From NCBI RefSeq assembly GCF_017813235.1, contig NZ_JAGISH010000004.1, forward strand, positions 224,747 to 288,746: a DNA stretch of 64,000 nucleotides. Reading direction: 5' to 3'. Made by a program: the position numbers and the translations under genes. Below the pieces are notes generated by a model. It saw nothing but the letters and a program-made list of their open reading frames with translations, did not search any database and was not told where the DNA came from. Origin of the DNA: Sagittula salina. GTDB lineage: Bacteria; Pseudomonadota; Alphaproteobacteria; Rhodobacterales; Rhodobacteraceae. Below, piece by piece: positions 1-8,480 of this stretch. Within the stretch, counting starts at the first letter, position 1. Every line of letters begins with the position of its first letter.

Positions 1-252
1 ATAAAGCGGTGGCCATGCGGCGAAGATCGCGCCACCGCCGAGGATGAACCAGACCTGGTTGCCCTCCCACACCGGCGCGATGGAGTGGATGACCAGACGC
101 CGCTCCGTATCGGTCTTGGCCACGAAGGGCAGCAGCGCGCCCACCCCCATGTCAAAGCCATCGGTCAGCGCGAAGCCGATGAAAAGCATCCCCATCAGGC
201 CCCACCAGATCAGGCGCAGCGCTTCGAAGGACAGAAAATCGTGCAGGATCAT
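1..252 (-). CDS. cydB: Cytochrome bd ubiquinol oxidase subunit II (N-terminal part, cut by window edge)
   Basis: Only the first 84 codons are present; the gene runs off the left edge. Reading leftwards from an ATG at 252, the protein begins MILHDFLSFEALRLIWWGLM and continues with GFALTDGFDMGVG and WEGNQVW, the usual N-terminal signature of CydB. CydB is the integral membrane partner of CydA in the quinol oxidase that reduces oxygen at high affinity without proton pumping. Its start lies 6 bases after the cydA stop, so it is the last visible gene of a cydD-cydC-cydA-cydB operon. The identity is clear; the C-terminal half and any following cydX cannot be seen. Confidence 0.95.
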   Translation of the reverse strand, partial: MILHDFLSFEALRLIWWGLMGMLFIGFALTDGFDMGVGALLPFVAKTDTERRLVIHSIAPVWEGNQVWFILGGGAIFAAWPPLY

Positions 253-258
253 GGCTCT

Positions 259-1878
259 TTACTCCGCCGGTTCCGCGATAGGGCTCTGGTTGCGGCGCGT
301 GGACAGGCGCGCCCGGTGGCGTTGCTGCCAGGCGTCTGTTTCGTCCACGTCCTGATAGGGCCCCTTGCGGATGTATTTCACCATCAGGCTCATCTCGATG
401 ACAAAGAGCACGGTGTAGAACAGCGTGAAGCCCGCCAGCGTCAGCAACAGGTCGCTGACCGACAGGTGCGAGGCCGAAAGCGCCGTCGGCAGCATCCCGT
501 CCACGGTCCATGGCTGGCGGCCGAATTCGGCCACGAACCAGCCCAGTTCCGCAGCGATCCACGGCATCGGAATCCAGACCACCGCCGTCCACAGCGCCCA
601 GCGCGGATAGCTCATGTGCCGGAAGGAGGTCCGCCAGAAGAAATACCCGGTCAGCAGGATGAAGGTGAAGCCAAGCGCCACCATGATGCGGAAGGCATAG
701 AACAGCGGAAACACGCGCGGCACCGTATCGTCGGCGGCCATCTGGATCTGTTCCTCCGTGGCCTCGCGCGGGTCGTCCACATAGCGTTTCAGAAGGAAAG
801 CATAACCAAGATCGACAGAGTTCTGCTGGAACACGAAGCGCGATTCCGACGGGATCTCTTCGCCATTCGTGCGCGCCTCGCGCACCTGCATCAGCGCGTC
901 GTAGGCGATGATGCCCCGGCGGATGCGGTCGACGTTTTCCTCCACCAGCTGGGCGATGCCGGGGATTTCCTCGTTCAGGGACCGGGTGCCGATCAGGCCC
1001 ATGACGTAGGGAATGTGGATGGCATAATGGGTTTCGCGCGCCTCCTGATCGGGGATGCCGATCAGGGTGAATGCGGCGGGTGCCGGCTCGGTTTCCCACA
1101 TGGCCTCGATGGAGGCGAGCTTCATCTTCTGGGTTTGCGAGGCGGAGTAGCCGCTTTCGTCCCCCAGCACCACGACCGACAGCGCGGAGGCGAGACCAAA
1201 GGCCGAAGCCACCGCGATCGACCGCCGCGCGAGGTCGATATGCCGCCCCTTCAGCAGGTACCACGACGACACACCCAGCACGAAGAGCGCCGCCGTCACG
1301 TAGCCCGCCGACACGGTGTGCACGAATTTCGCCTGCGCCGCTTCGTTGAAGATCACCTCGAAGAAGGAGGTCATTTCCATGCGCATGGTTTCGGGGTTGA
1401 ACTCCGCCCCCACCGGGTTGACCATCCAGCCGTTGGCGATGAGGATCCACAGCGCCGAGAAGTTCGACCCGATCGCCACCAGCCAGGCGACGACGAGGTG
1501 CCCGACCTTCGACAGCTTGTCCCAGCCGAAGAAGAAGAGCCCGACGAATGTCGCCTCCATGAAGAAGGCCATCAGCCCTTCCATGGCCAGCGGCGCGCCG
1601 AAGACGTCACCGACGTAATGCGAATAATAGGACCAGTTCATGCCGAACTGGAATTCCATGGTGATGCCTGTGGCGACGCCGAGCACAAAGTTGATGCCGA
1701 ACAGCGTGCCCCAGAATTTGGTCATCTGCCGCCAGATCGGGCGATTGGTCATTACGTAGACCGTTTCCATGATCGCCACGAGGACCGAAAGGCCCAGCGT
1801 CAGCGGCACGAAGAGAAAATGATACAGGGCCGTCATCGCGAATTGCAGGCGCGACAGCTCTACGAGGCCGATTTCCAT
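259..1878 (-). CDS. cydA: Cytochrome bd ubiquinol oxidase subunit I
   Basis: A 539-residue membrane protein. CydA binds quinol and carries haems b558, b595 and d in the inner-membrane terminal oxidase used at low oxygen. The start MEIGLVELSRLQFAMTALYH includes the conserved early His (LYHFLFVPLTLG). A second conserved His lies in KFVHTVSAGYVTAALFVLG, and the family motif GRQPWTVDGMLPT is present near residue 445. Length is normal for the family. It lies 111 bases downstream of cydC and 6 bases upstream of cydB. The intervening cydC-cydA gap shows no clear terminator, so the four genes may be cotranscribed. Confidence 0.97.
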   Translation of the reverse strand: MEIGLVELSRLQFAMTALYHFLFVPLTLGLSVLVAIMETVYVMTNRPIWRQMTKFWGTLFGINFVLGVATGITMEFQFGMNWSYYSHYVGDVFGAPLAMEGLMAFFMEATFVGLFFFGWDKLSKVGHLVVAWLVAIGSNFSALWILIANGWMVNPVGAEFNPETMRMEMTSFFEVIFNEAAQAKFVHTVSAGYVTAALFVLGVSSWYLLKGRHIDLARRSIAVASAFGLASALSVVVLGDESGYSASQTQKMKLASIEAMWETEPAPAAFTLIGIPDQEARETHYAIHIPYVMGLIGTRSLNEEIPGIAQLVEENVDRIRRGIIAYDALMQVREARTNGEEIPSESRFVFQQNSVDLGYAFLLKRYVDDPREATEEQIQMAADDTVPRVFPLFYAFRIMVALGFTFILLTGYFFWRTSFRHMSYPRWALWTAVVWIPMPWIAAELGWFVAEFGRQPWTVDGMLPTALSASHLSVSDLLLTLAGFTLFYTVLFVIEMSLMVKYIRKGPYQDVDETDAWQQRHRARLSTRRNQSPIAEPAE

Positions 1879-1989
1879 GGTACCTGTCCCCTGGATGTTC
1901 CCGTGCGCTGTCCGGGATCACAGCGGCGGGAGGAGTCGTATTTCAAGTTCCTGATGCGTCGCGGGGGGCGCACCGGCGAATGCTTTAAC

Positions 1990-3669
1990 TCAGATATCGG
2001 TTTTGCGAACTGCGACGGGCAGTCCCTGCAACGCGATGACGCAGGTGGCCCCCTTGCGATCCTCGGAACGGTGTGCGGCCACCAGCATCGCGGTTTCAGG
2101 TAGGGCATTGCGCAGCCCTGTCATCACTTTTGCGGCAGTTTCGTGATCCAGCCCCTCGGTGGGTTCATCCAGAAGCAGCACGCGGGGGCGGGTTAGGATC
2201 GCACGGGCCAGCGCGAGACGCCGCGATTCGCCGCCCGACAGGCCCGCGCCCCGGAACCCCAGAGTCGCATCGAGTCCGCCCTTCGCCTTGACGACCTCGG
2301 TCAGCTGCACGGCCTCCAGCGCGGCGCGCCGGGCATCGTCTTCCGCCTCCGCGCCGGCAAGGGCGAGGTTTTCGCGCAGCGTTCCGGCGATCAGCGCGTG
2401 GCGTTGCGGCACCATGACGACCGCGCGGCGCCAGTCGGCTTCGGTGGCCGGGGTCTGGCCGCCCAGCGTGACGCGCCCCTGCGCCGGGGCCAGCACCCCG
2501 GCGGCCATCAGCAGCACGGTGGATTTGCCCCGCCCGCTGGGGCCGGTGAGGGCGACGGTCTCGCCCGCGCGGACCTCCAGCGTCACCGGGGCAAAGCGGC
2601 CCGTGGTCACGGCGTCCAGCCGCAGGGGGGCTTTGGGCGGGGGGGGCTGTATCGGGTCCTGTGTCGGGTCCTGTGTCGGGGACCGGGCCGTGTCGAAGGC
2701 CGGGTCGAGCGCGGGCACGATGCGGCGGGCCGCCTGCGCCATGCGCCCCACCTCGGCCAGCGCGCGGCGCACCGGCGTGGTCGCCTCGGCCAGCGCGAGC
2801 GCCGCCAGCACGCCCAGCGCCGCCTGTGCCGGGGTGACGTCGCCCCGCTGCGCCAGACCCCCGCCGATGGCCAGCGCCCCGCCCACGACAACCGTACCGA
2901 TCAGGTCGAGCGCGAAGCCCGCCCGCCGTTCCACGCGCTCCAGCGCGCGGCGGGCGTCAGCCTCGCGCGCGGTGGCCTGCGCGACGCTTGCCGTTTGCCT
3001 GTCGAGCTGGCCGTAAGTCAGCAGGTCCTCGCGCGCCGCGATCAGGTCGACCATACGGGCGCGCATCGCCTGCCCTGCCGCCTCGACCCGCCGCGCAGGC
3101 GCCCGCGCCCGGCGCTGACCAAGCGCAAAGGCCGCCGTGGGCGCCAGCAGCCAGCCGCCCGACACCCACAGCCCGACCCAGGGGTGCACCAGCCAGGCCA
3201 GCAGCGCGCCCGCGCCCAGCAGCACCAGACCGCCCGCCACAGCCGGTATGACCAGCCGCAGGAGCACGCCGTCCAGCGCGTCCACGTCCGCCGTCACCCG
3301 GTTCAGCACGGCGTTGGCGCGCAGCCGCTCCAACACGCGCCAAGGCTGGGCGAGGAACCCCCGCAGCAGGCGCACGCGCAGGCCCGACAACGCGCGCAGC
3401 GTGGCATCGTGGGTCAGGAGCCGTTCGCCGTAGCGCGCCGCCGTTCGCCCCAGCGCGAGGAAACGCACCATCGAAGACGGTCCGAAAACGTTGAACAGCG
3501 CGCCGGTGCCGGCGAGGCCGGAGGCCGCCGCCGCCACGATGAACCAGCCCGACAGGCCCAACAGGGCCGCCCCCATGGCAAGCACCGTGACCGCCAATGC
3601 AAAACCGCGCAGCAGCGCCCGGTGTTCGGTCCGCAGCACCAGCGCGACGATACCCAGCAGCGCCCTCAT
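1990..3669 (-). CDS. cydC: Heterodimeric ABC exporter subunit CydC (cytochrome bd assembly)
   Basis: A 559-residue fused permease/ATPase. CydDC exports glutathione or cysteine and binds haem; it is needed to mature cytochrome bd. The N-terminal half is a six-helix transmembrane domain starting MRALLGIVALVLRTEH. The C-terminal half has Walker A (GPSGRGKST), the signature LSGGESRRLALARAIL and Walker B VLLLDEPTEGLD. The start overlaps the cydD stop by 4 bases. Between the two domains is an unusual acidic/proline linker with PTQD units, encoded by an in-frame 12-bp tandem repeat (about 2647-2684) that resembles an intergenic array at 36.7 kb. Confidence 0.93.
   Translation of the reverse strand: MRALLGIVALVLRTEHRALLRGFALAVTVLAMGAALLGLSGWFIVAAAASGLAGTGALFNVFGPSSMVRFLALGRTAARYGERLLTHDATLRALSGLRVRLLRGFLAQPWRVLERLRANAVLNRVTADVDALDGVLLRLVIPAVAGGLVLLGAGALLAWLVHPWVGLWVSGGWLLAPTAAFALGQRRARAPARRVEAAGQAMRARMVDLIAAREDLLTYGQLDRQTASVAQATAREADARRALERVERRAGFALDLIGTVVVGGALAIGGGLAQRGDVTPAQAALGVLAALALAEATTPVRRALAEVGRMAQAARRIVPALDPAFDTARSPTQDPTQDPIQPPPPKAPLRLDAVTTGRFAPVTLEVRAGETVALTGPSGRGKSTVLLMAAGVLAPAQGRVTLGGQTPATEADWRRAVVMVPQRHALIAGTLRENLALAGAEAEDDARRAALEAVQLTEVVKAKGGLDATLGFRGAGLSGGESRRLALARAILTRPRVLLLDEPTEGLDHETAAKVMTGLRNALPETAMLVAAHRSEDRKGATCVIALQGLPVAVRKTDI
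2647..2684. repeat. In-frame 12-bp tandem repeat inside cydC
   Basis: Roughly three units of tgtcgggtcctg read on the plus strand; on the coding strand they encode PTQD-PTQD-PIQP. The unit differs by one base from the tgtcggggcctg unit of the intergenic array at 36739-36833. Because the unit is a multiple of three, gain or loss of copies would lengthen or shorten the TMD-NBD linker without a frameshift. Confidence 0.75.
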
Positions 3670-5234
3670 GCGCCCAGCCGGATCACGCGATCCATCCTTT
3701 GGGCCAGCCTGGGGTCATGCGTTGCCACCACCAGCGTGCCGGGGTGGGACAGAAGCCCCTCGGCCACCGCCTGCGCGGTCTCGGCATCGAGGTCGGCGGT
3801 GGGCTCGTCGGCCAACAGCACCCTGGGCGCGCCATTCAACGCCCGCGCCAGCATGACGCGACGCGCCTCTCCGCCCGAAAGCCCCGCGCCACGCTCGCCG
3901 AGGCCGGTCAGCGCACCGCGTGGCAGGGTCGCGACCACATCGGTCAACGCCGACCGTTGCAGGGTCCGGTCCGGCACCGCCGCCCCGAAACCCACGTTGT
4001 AGCGCAGCGAGCGGCCAAGGAACTGCGGCGCCTGCGGCATCCAGCCAAGGTGCGCGCGCCAGTCGTCGACGACACGCTCCAGCGGCGTGCCATCCAGCGT
4101 CACGCTGCCCTCGCCGCGGTCCAGCCCCGCCAGCACCCGCAGAAGCGTCGTCTTGCCCACGCCGCTTGGCCCCATCAGGGCGATGCGTTCGCCCGGCGCG
4201 ATCTCCAGATCCGGCAGGCGCACCCCGCGCGCCACCACCCCCCGCAGCACCAGCGCGCCATCGGGGGCGGGGTCGGCGCCGCGCAGCACCGGCGCGCGCA
4301 CCTGGGCCCGCCATCGGGCCAGCTCCGCCTGCACCGCTTCGGCCGCCGCCTTGTCGTGCCAGGCCGCAGCGACATCACGCAAGGGCTGGAAGAATTCCGG
4401 TGCCAGCAGCAGCAGCCAGATCCCCGTGACCGGCGTCACCGCGCCGCCCCACTCGACCAGCCCCAGCAGGGCGAACCCCGTCCAGACCGCCACCATGGCC
4501 ACGCCCAGCGCGGCAAACAGTTCGAGTATCGTCGAGGACAGAAACGCGATGCGCAGGACCGCCATGGTGCGCTCCCGCAGCCGCTCCGATGCGTCTGCGA
4601 AGCCGTCCACGACCGCGTCCCCGGCCCCGATCAGCCGCAGGTCCGACAGCGCGGCAAGCCGGTCAACCAGCAGGTCCGAAAGCGTCCCGATTTCTGCCAT
4701 CTGGCGGGCGGAGGCATCGCGCGCCGCCATGCCCACCAGCGCCATGAAGACCGGGATCAGCGGCCCCGCCAGCAGCAGCACCGCGCCCACGGCCCATGAA
4801 TGCCAGAACGCAAGCACAAGGATCACCAGGGGCACCACCATGGCGCGCAGCCGTGCAGGGCGGTAGCGCAGGAGGTAGGGCCGCAGGGCGTCGATCTTTT
4901 CCGCCATGAGCGCCGCCAGAGCGCCCGGTCCGCCCAATGTGGACGCCTCTGTCGTGGCGTGTTCTCCCGCCAGCAATTCGGCGCGCAACTCCGCGATCCG
5001 CGCCGCCGCACGATCCGCCAGCGCGCGCTGGGCGAGGGCATCGAGCGCGGCACGCAGCGTGCCGAGGGCGACGAACCCGGCGACCGACCAGACCAGCCCG
5101 GCGGAGCCGTCCGTTGGAAATCCCGCCAGCAGGCCGCCCAGCGCCCGGGCCACCAGCCATGCCTGCAAGGGCCAGACCAGCGACGCCGCCAGCGTCAGGA
5201 CCGCCCCGCGGTCGTATCTTTGCCGAACTGTCAT
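3666..5234 (-). CDS. cydD: Heterodimeric ABC exporter subunit CydD (cytochrome bd assembly)
   Basis: A 522-residue half-transporter, partner of CydC. An N-terminal membrane domain (residues about 10-290) is followed by an ATPase domain with Walker A GPSGVGKTT, signature LSGGEARRVMLARAL and Walker B VLLADEPTADLD. The chosen ATG follows a GTGAGGG ribosome-binding site at good spacing. It is the first gene of the cydDCAB run, and its stop overlaps cydC by 4 bases (ATGA). The 143 bases upstream are GC-rich with hairpin potential, and I saw no Fnr box there. CydD and CydC are similar in domain plan; order in the operon and length support this assignment. Confidence 0.93.
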   Translation of the reverse strand: MTVRQRYDRGAVLTLAASLVWPLQAWLVARALGGLLAGFPTDGSAGLVWSVAGFVALGTLRAALDALAQRALADRAAARIAELRAELLAGEHATTEASTLGGPGALAALMAEKIDALRPYLLRYRPARLRAMVVPLVILVLAFWHSWAVGAVLLLAGPLIPVFMALVGMAARDASARQMAEIGTLSDLLVDRLAALSDLRLIGAGDAVVDGFADASERLRERTMAVLRIAFLSSTILELFAALGVAMVAVWTGFALLGLVEWGGAVTPVTGIWLLLLAPEFFQPLRDVAAAWHDKAAAEAVQAELARWRAQVRAPVLRGADPAPDGALVLRGVVARGVRLPDLEIAPGERIALMGPSGVGKTTLLRVLAGLDRGEGSVTLDGTPLERVVDDWRAHLGWMPQAPQFLGRSLRYNVGFGAAVPDRTLQRSALTDVVATLPRGALTGLGERGAGLSGGEARRVMLARALNGAPRVLLADEPTADLDAETAQAVAEGLLSHPGTLVVATHDPRLAQRMDRVIRLGA

Positions 5235-5377
5235 GCGCGCACCCTCACCTGCGGCACGCTAAGGCACATTTGAGGGACAGGAAAACCCCGATTGGCCGCG
5301 CCAAACCGTCCCAGTGCGCGCGAACGCGGCATCGGGCGGGGCCTTCCGCCCCCGGCCCCCGCGCCCATTGCGGCCCG

Positions 5378-5929
5378 TCAGTGCAGCCCTTCGGGGCCGA
5401 ATTTCAGGATAACCGGCACGATCAACTCTTCTTCGTCGGCGAGGTGCCGCCGCAGGAGCGCCTCGAAACCCGCCAGTTCCTCGCGGAACACCCCGGCCTC
5501 CACGCGGTCCTGCAACACACCGTTGGCACCCTCCGAAAAGCGGTTCAGCAGCCCGTCCATGGCGTGGTGATCGCGGTCAAGGATGTCGAAGCCCCGGTCC
5601 AGCCGCGGGTCCTTTGGGCGCAATGCCGGAAAGTAATGCATATCCTCGATCTGGTGATGCCCGTGCAGGTTCTGCAGCAGCATGGAGCCGTAGCGCGACA
5701 GCCGCCCCTTCATCTTCTGCGGGTCCATGGTGCCATCGACGACGGCCTCCGCATCGGTGCCCATGACCTCGCAAAGCTGGCGGAACATCTGGTGACGTTC
5801 CAGCCAGAAGGCCACCAGCCCGGCAAAGTTCGGATGCGGCTCCCATGCCTCCCTCGGGAAGGCGTCCATGAGAACCCTCAGATTTTCGGGCAGACCGTCG
5901 CGGGTCTTCAGATCGTAGAGCTTGTCCAT
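5378..5929 (-). CDS. Hemerythrin HHE domain protein
   Basis: A 183-residue soluble protein. The hemerythrin-like domain, a four-helix bundle that can hold a non-haem di-iron site, is supported by NLHGHHQIEDMHYFPAL, LDRDHHAMDGLL and RRHLADEEELIVPVI, giving the expected series of His and acidic ligands. Such proteins are linked to oxygen, nitric-oxide or iron sensing and protection. I use the ATG at 5929 (MDKLYDLKTRDG), 31 bases after the universal stress protein stop; an upstream in-frame ATG at 6004 would overlap that gene. It is probably cotranscribed with the upstream usp gene and close to cydDCAB, which suggests a role under oxygen limitation. The exact ligand is not known. Confidence 0.85.
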   Translation of the reverse strand: MDKLYDLKTRDGLPENLRVLMDAFPREAWEPHPNFAGLVAFWLERHQMFRQLCEVMGTDAEAVVDGTMDPQKMKGRLSRYGSMLLQNLHGHHQIEDMHYFPALRPKDPRLDRGFDILDRDHHAMDGLLNRFSEGANGVLQDRVEAGVFREELAGFEALLRRHLADEEELIVPVILKFGPEGLH

Positions 5930-5960
5930 GCGGCTGAGGTGATGCCGCAGGGGGGCAAAG

Positions 5961-6374
5961 TCAACGCAGCACGTGCACAGAGCATCGCGCGTGGCGCACA
6001 ACATGCCCGGCGGTGGAGCCGATCAACAGGTCCTGCATCCCCGGCTGGTGAGAGGCCATCACCACCAGGTCGATGCCGTGCTCCGACGCGTAATCGAGGA
6101 TCGTCCGCCCCGAATGGCCGGTGACCACCACGCCGCACGCGCCCGGAACCGTCGCCGCCAGATCCGATATGCGTTTCGCCAGCGCCTCGCGCAGGGCATC
6201 GATGTAATCGTGCGGCAGATAGCTGTCGACATAGGCCGGCACCTGCTCCATCACGTGCAGCAGGGTGATCCGGGCGCCCGGCTCTGCCAGGTGGCGCGCC
6301 ACGTCGACGACCGCGGCGATCCGCGCCTCGCTGCCTTCGTCCATGGCAAGAGGCACGAGAATGTTGCTGTACAT
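5961..6374 (-). CDS. Universal stress protein (UspA family)
   Basis: A 137-residue cytoplasmic protein of the UspA fold. It begins MYSNILVPLAMDEGSEA and ends with the family's nucleotide-binding stretch LLIGSTAGHVVRHARC and VHVLR. The ATG at 6374 is preceded by GGAG at 8-base spacing, better than the in-frame ATG eight codons upstream. A candidate Fnr/Dnr box lies 57-70 bases upstream (6431-6444). It is followed after 31 bases by the hemerythrin gene in the same direction. Single-domain Usp proteins are commonly induced by energy or oxygen stress; the specific role here is inferred from context. Confidence 0.9.
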   Translation of the reverse strand: MYSNILVPLAMDEGSEARIAAVVDVARHLAEPGARITLLHVMEQVPAYVDSYLPHDYIDALREALAKRISDLAATVPGACGVVVTGHSGRTILDYASEHGIDLVVMASHQPGMQDLLIGSTAGHVVRHARCSVHVLR

Positions 6375-6430
6375 GGCTTTATCTCCAATCCTATCCAAAA
6401 GCAGGATAATTCACCCCGTTTGACCCCACC

Positions 6431-6444
6431 TTGACACAGGTCAT
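6431..6444. promoter_or_regulatory. Candidate Fnr/Dnr-type box upstream of usp-hemerythrin
   Basis: The sequence TTGAC-ACAG-GTCAT matches nine of ten fixed positions of the Crp/Fnr-family half-site pattern TTGAY-N4-RTCAA. It sits 57 bases upstream of the usp start and 195 bases upstream of the divergent CtrA-like regulator gene. FnrL sites of this type control microaerobic genes in Rhodobacterales. The match is by eye only. Confidence 0.45.
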
Positions 6445-6638
6445 GCCGTCCACGCGCCGTCGCGTCGTCACATTTCGCTCTTATTCCACACGTACCCCAT
6501 TAACACAGGTGACAGAACGCACCCCTCCCGTGCCCGGTCGTCAGGAGACCTCCCCGGGCCGAGCTGACCGCCATGTGCGTGGCCCCGTCCGGGCCATCCC
6601 GTGGCGGGCCCACGCTCCCGCAAGACCGTGAGGACAAG

Positions 6639-7328
6639 ATGCGTTACCTGATTGCCGAGACCAACTGGACCATGATGACCCTTGCCGCCGATCTGGCCGC
6701 CAATGGCACGCTGATGACGCGGACCGACCGGCCGGAGGATATCGAACATTTCATGCGCCACGGAGAGGCCGACCTGCTGGTACTGGCCGCCGATCAGGTG
6801 GGGCCGCGCGGCATGTCGCTGGCCACCCTGCGCCGCATTTCAACCGAGATGCCGATCGCGCTGGTGTCGGACAGGCCGCAGCCCGAACACATCGCACACT
6901 GGCTGGAGGCGGGCGCCGACTGCGTGCTGGATGCCACCCGCCCGCCCGAAGAGGCCGTCGTCACACTGCAGGCCGTCGCGCGCCGTTGTCTTGGGCTATC
7001 CGTGCCGCAGATCCTGTACGGCCCGCTGAAGGTCGACCTGCTGACGCGCAAGGCCCATCTGTCCGGCTGCCCGCTGAAGCTGTCCCCGAAGCTGTATGAA
7101 TTGCTGGAATACCTCACCCTGCGACCCGGCCAGTTGGTGACGCGGGCGGAACTGCTGTCGCATATCTATGGCCTGGAGAACGAACCCGACGCCCGTGTCT
7201 TCGACGTCTATATCTGCAACCTGCGGGCCTGCCTGCAGGCCTCCTCAGGCGCGGTCGACATCGAGACGGTGCGCGGGTCGGGTTTCCGTTTCACCGCCGC
7301 CGATGTCGCCGCGGCCGTTGCTGCGTGA
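6639..7328 (+). CDS. CtrA-like winged-helix regulator with degenerate receiver
   Basis: A 229-residue protein with OmpR/PhoB-type architecture. Residues 1-115 resemble a receiver but the acidic pocket is lost: AETN replaces the usual acidic pair, and the position aligned with the CtrA phospho-acceptor Asp is Ala50 (DLLVLAADQ). Residues about 130-220 are a winged helix with CtrA-like spacing (GPLKVDLLTRKA, KLSPKLYELLEYL, FDVYICNLRACL, ETVRGSGFRF). The ATG at 6639 follows GAGGACAAG. It is divergent from the usp gene. It is probably a phosphorylation-independent DNA-binding protein; the closest named family is CtrA, but it is not the orthologue, since true CtrA keeps the Asp. Confidence 0.8.
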   Translation: MRYLIAETNWTMMTLAADLAANGTLMTRTDRPEDIEHFMRHGEADLLVLAADQVGPRGMSLATLRRISTEMPIALVSDRPQPEHIAHWLEAGADCVLDATRPPEEAVVTLQAVARRCLGLSVPQILYGPLKVDLLTRKAHLSGCPLKLSPKLYELLEYLTLRPGQLVTRAELLSHIYGLENEPDARVFDVYICNLRACLQASSGAVDIETVRGSGFRFTAADVAAAVAA

Positions 7329-7393
7329 TCACAAAGTCGGCACCCCCGTCAGCACCGCGCGGCTTGGCGGCGCAGCCGTCGGGTGTAACAGCG

Positions 7394-7408
7394 TTAACGA
7401 TTTCTCAA
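7394..7408. promoter_or_regulatory. Candidate CtrA-type box upstream of GAF gene
   Basis: TTAA-N7-TCAA, one mismatch from the CtrA consensus TTAA-N7-TTAA, about 77 bases upstream of the GAF-domain gene and just after the CtrA-like regulator gene. AT-rich surroundings are unusual for this window. Short motif, so weak on its own. Confidence 0.3.
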
Positions 7409-7484
7409 CCATTATGTGCGATGGTGGCTCACCCACCCCATGCGCTGTGTCCCCCCCAGAGGAGATCGCGGTCTGGCCCGCGCG

Positions 7485-7940
7485 ATGCTTTCCATGGCTC
7501 TGCCTGATCTGCTTGACGCCACCCGACAGCGCCTGTCGGCCGACCGCCTGCTCATCACGGAGGTGACTGCCGACCGGCAATACGTAATCGCACAGGCCGG
7601 ACTGCCTTTGCCCGCCACCTACGCGGTTCACATGCCTCTGACGCATTCCATATGCCAGCACGCCATCGGCATGCGGTTTCCGCTCAGCATCGAGAACACC
7701 CATAGCCACCCGCTGCTGGTCGGGTCCGAGGCCATCGTTGAACTGGTGATCGGTGCCTACCTGGGCGTCCCCTTCGGACCCCGCTTCCCGGCCTATTGCA
7801 TGTGCGCCCTCGCCTTGACGCCCAGGCCTTGGCAACCCGAACATCGCTACCTGCTGTCCGAGACCATCACCGCAGCGATCACTTTGCACTTGCCGGAACT
7901 CGATCAGCGGGTCGAAGCCATCCATAACGAAGCTTCGTGA
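7485..7940 (+). CDS. GAF-domain-like protein
   Basis: About 151 residues, essentially one GAF-like fold: an N-terminal helix (LPDLLDATRQRLSADRLLITEV), a strand-rich middle and the typical central segment LTHSICQHAIGMRFPLSIENTHS, then GSEAIVELVIGAYLGVPF. GAF domains bind small ligands or chromophores and sense redox or nitric oxide. No output domain is attached. A good AGAGGAG site lies about 20 bases before the ATG used; an in-frame ATG at 7494 and an upstream ATG at 7416 are alternatives, so the start is uncertain. It follows the CtrA-like regulator on the same strand and may act with it; that is inference. Confidence 0.65.
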   Translation: MLSMALPDLLDATRQRLSADRLLITEVTADRQYVIAQAGLPLPATYAVHMPLTHSICQHAIGMRFPLSIENTHSHPLLVGSEAIVELVIGAYLGVPFGPRFPAYCMCALALTPRPWQPEHRYLLSETITAAITLHLPELDQRVEAIHNEAS

Positions 7941-7941
7941 C

Positions 7942-8259
7942 CTAGTAGACCGCCGCCACCTCGTAGAGCACCGGCTCGAAGCTGCGGCAGAGCGCATTCA
8001 GCCGCCGGTTCACGGCGCGCATCTCCTCTGACCGCAGCATGGCAAGAAAATCCTCCCGCCGGTGCCATTGCGAGTAATTGGCGATGCGCGTCTGGGCGTC
8101 GTTCACATGCAGCCCCGCCGCGATGAACCCCGCCTGTTTGGAGATGAAGCCCGCGTAGGCCGCCTGCAATTCGTCCAGCAGGTCCTGACAGGTGCCGGGG
8201 CTGGTCTCGAAGGTGGTCAGCACGGTCTGCACCCCGCTGGCGTTGGTAATGTCGAGCAT
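7942..8259 (-). CDS. Antibiotic biosynthesis monooxygenase (ABM) domain protein
   Basis: A 105-residue single-domain protein (starts MLDITNASGVQTVLTTF). The pattern TFETSPGTCQDLLDELQAAYAGFISKQ followed by NYSQWHRREDFLAML fits the ABM dimeric alpha-beta barrel, with the W/H/Y cluster usual in this family. Members include quinone-forming monooxygenases, haem-degrading enzymes and many of unknown role. The stop lies 1 base from the end of the convergent GAF gene. Substrate unknown. Confidence 0.7.
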   Translation of the reverse strand: MLDITNASGVQTVLTTFETSPGTCQDLLDELQAAYAGFISKQAGFIAAGLHVNDAQTRIANYSQWHRREDFLAMLRSEEMRAVNRRLNALCRSFEPVLYEVAAVY

Positions 8260-8480
8260 GTCTCGTCCTCCCTGCGGTCATCCTGCCACGGAACGGCCCG
8301 TGTCCAAAGCGTGCCGTGGAGGGGCGCAAATGCCCCCGCGCGGGCCGGTTATTCTTGACAGTCGCCCCCCGTTTGGCCCACAAAATCTGCAACAAACGAA
8401 CAGGCGGCACGCAACACGTGCCCGAGCAGCGACCGACCGTCCCCGATCCACCCCGGGGCGGTCCCGATACAGGACAGCAC

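Noticed and set aside
85-2103. Long plus-strand open frame across cydA
   Set aside because: It is antisense to a clear cydA and has an Arg/His-rich composition without recognisable domains.
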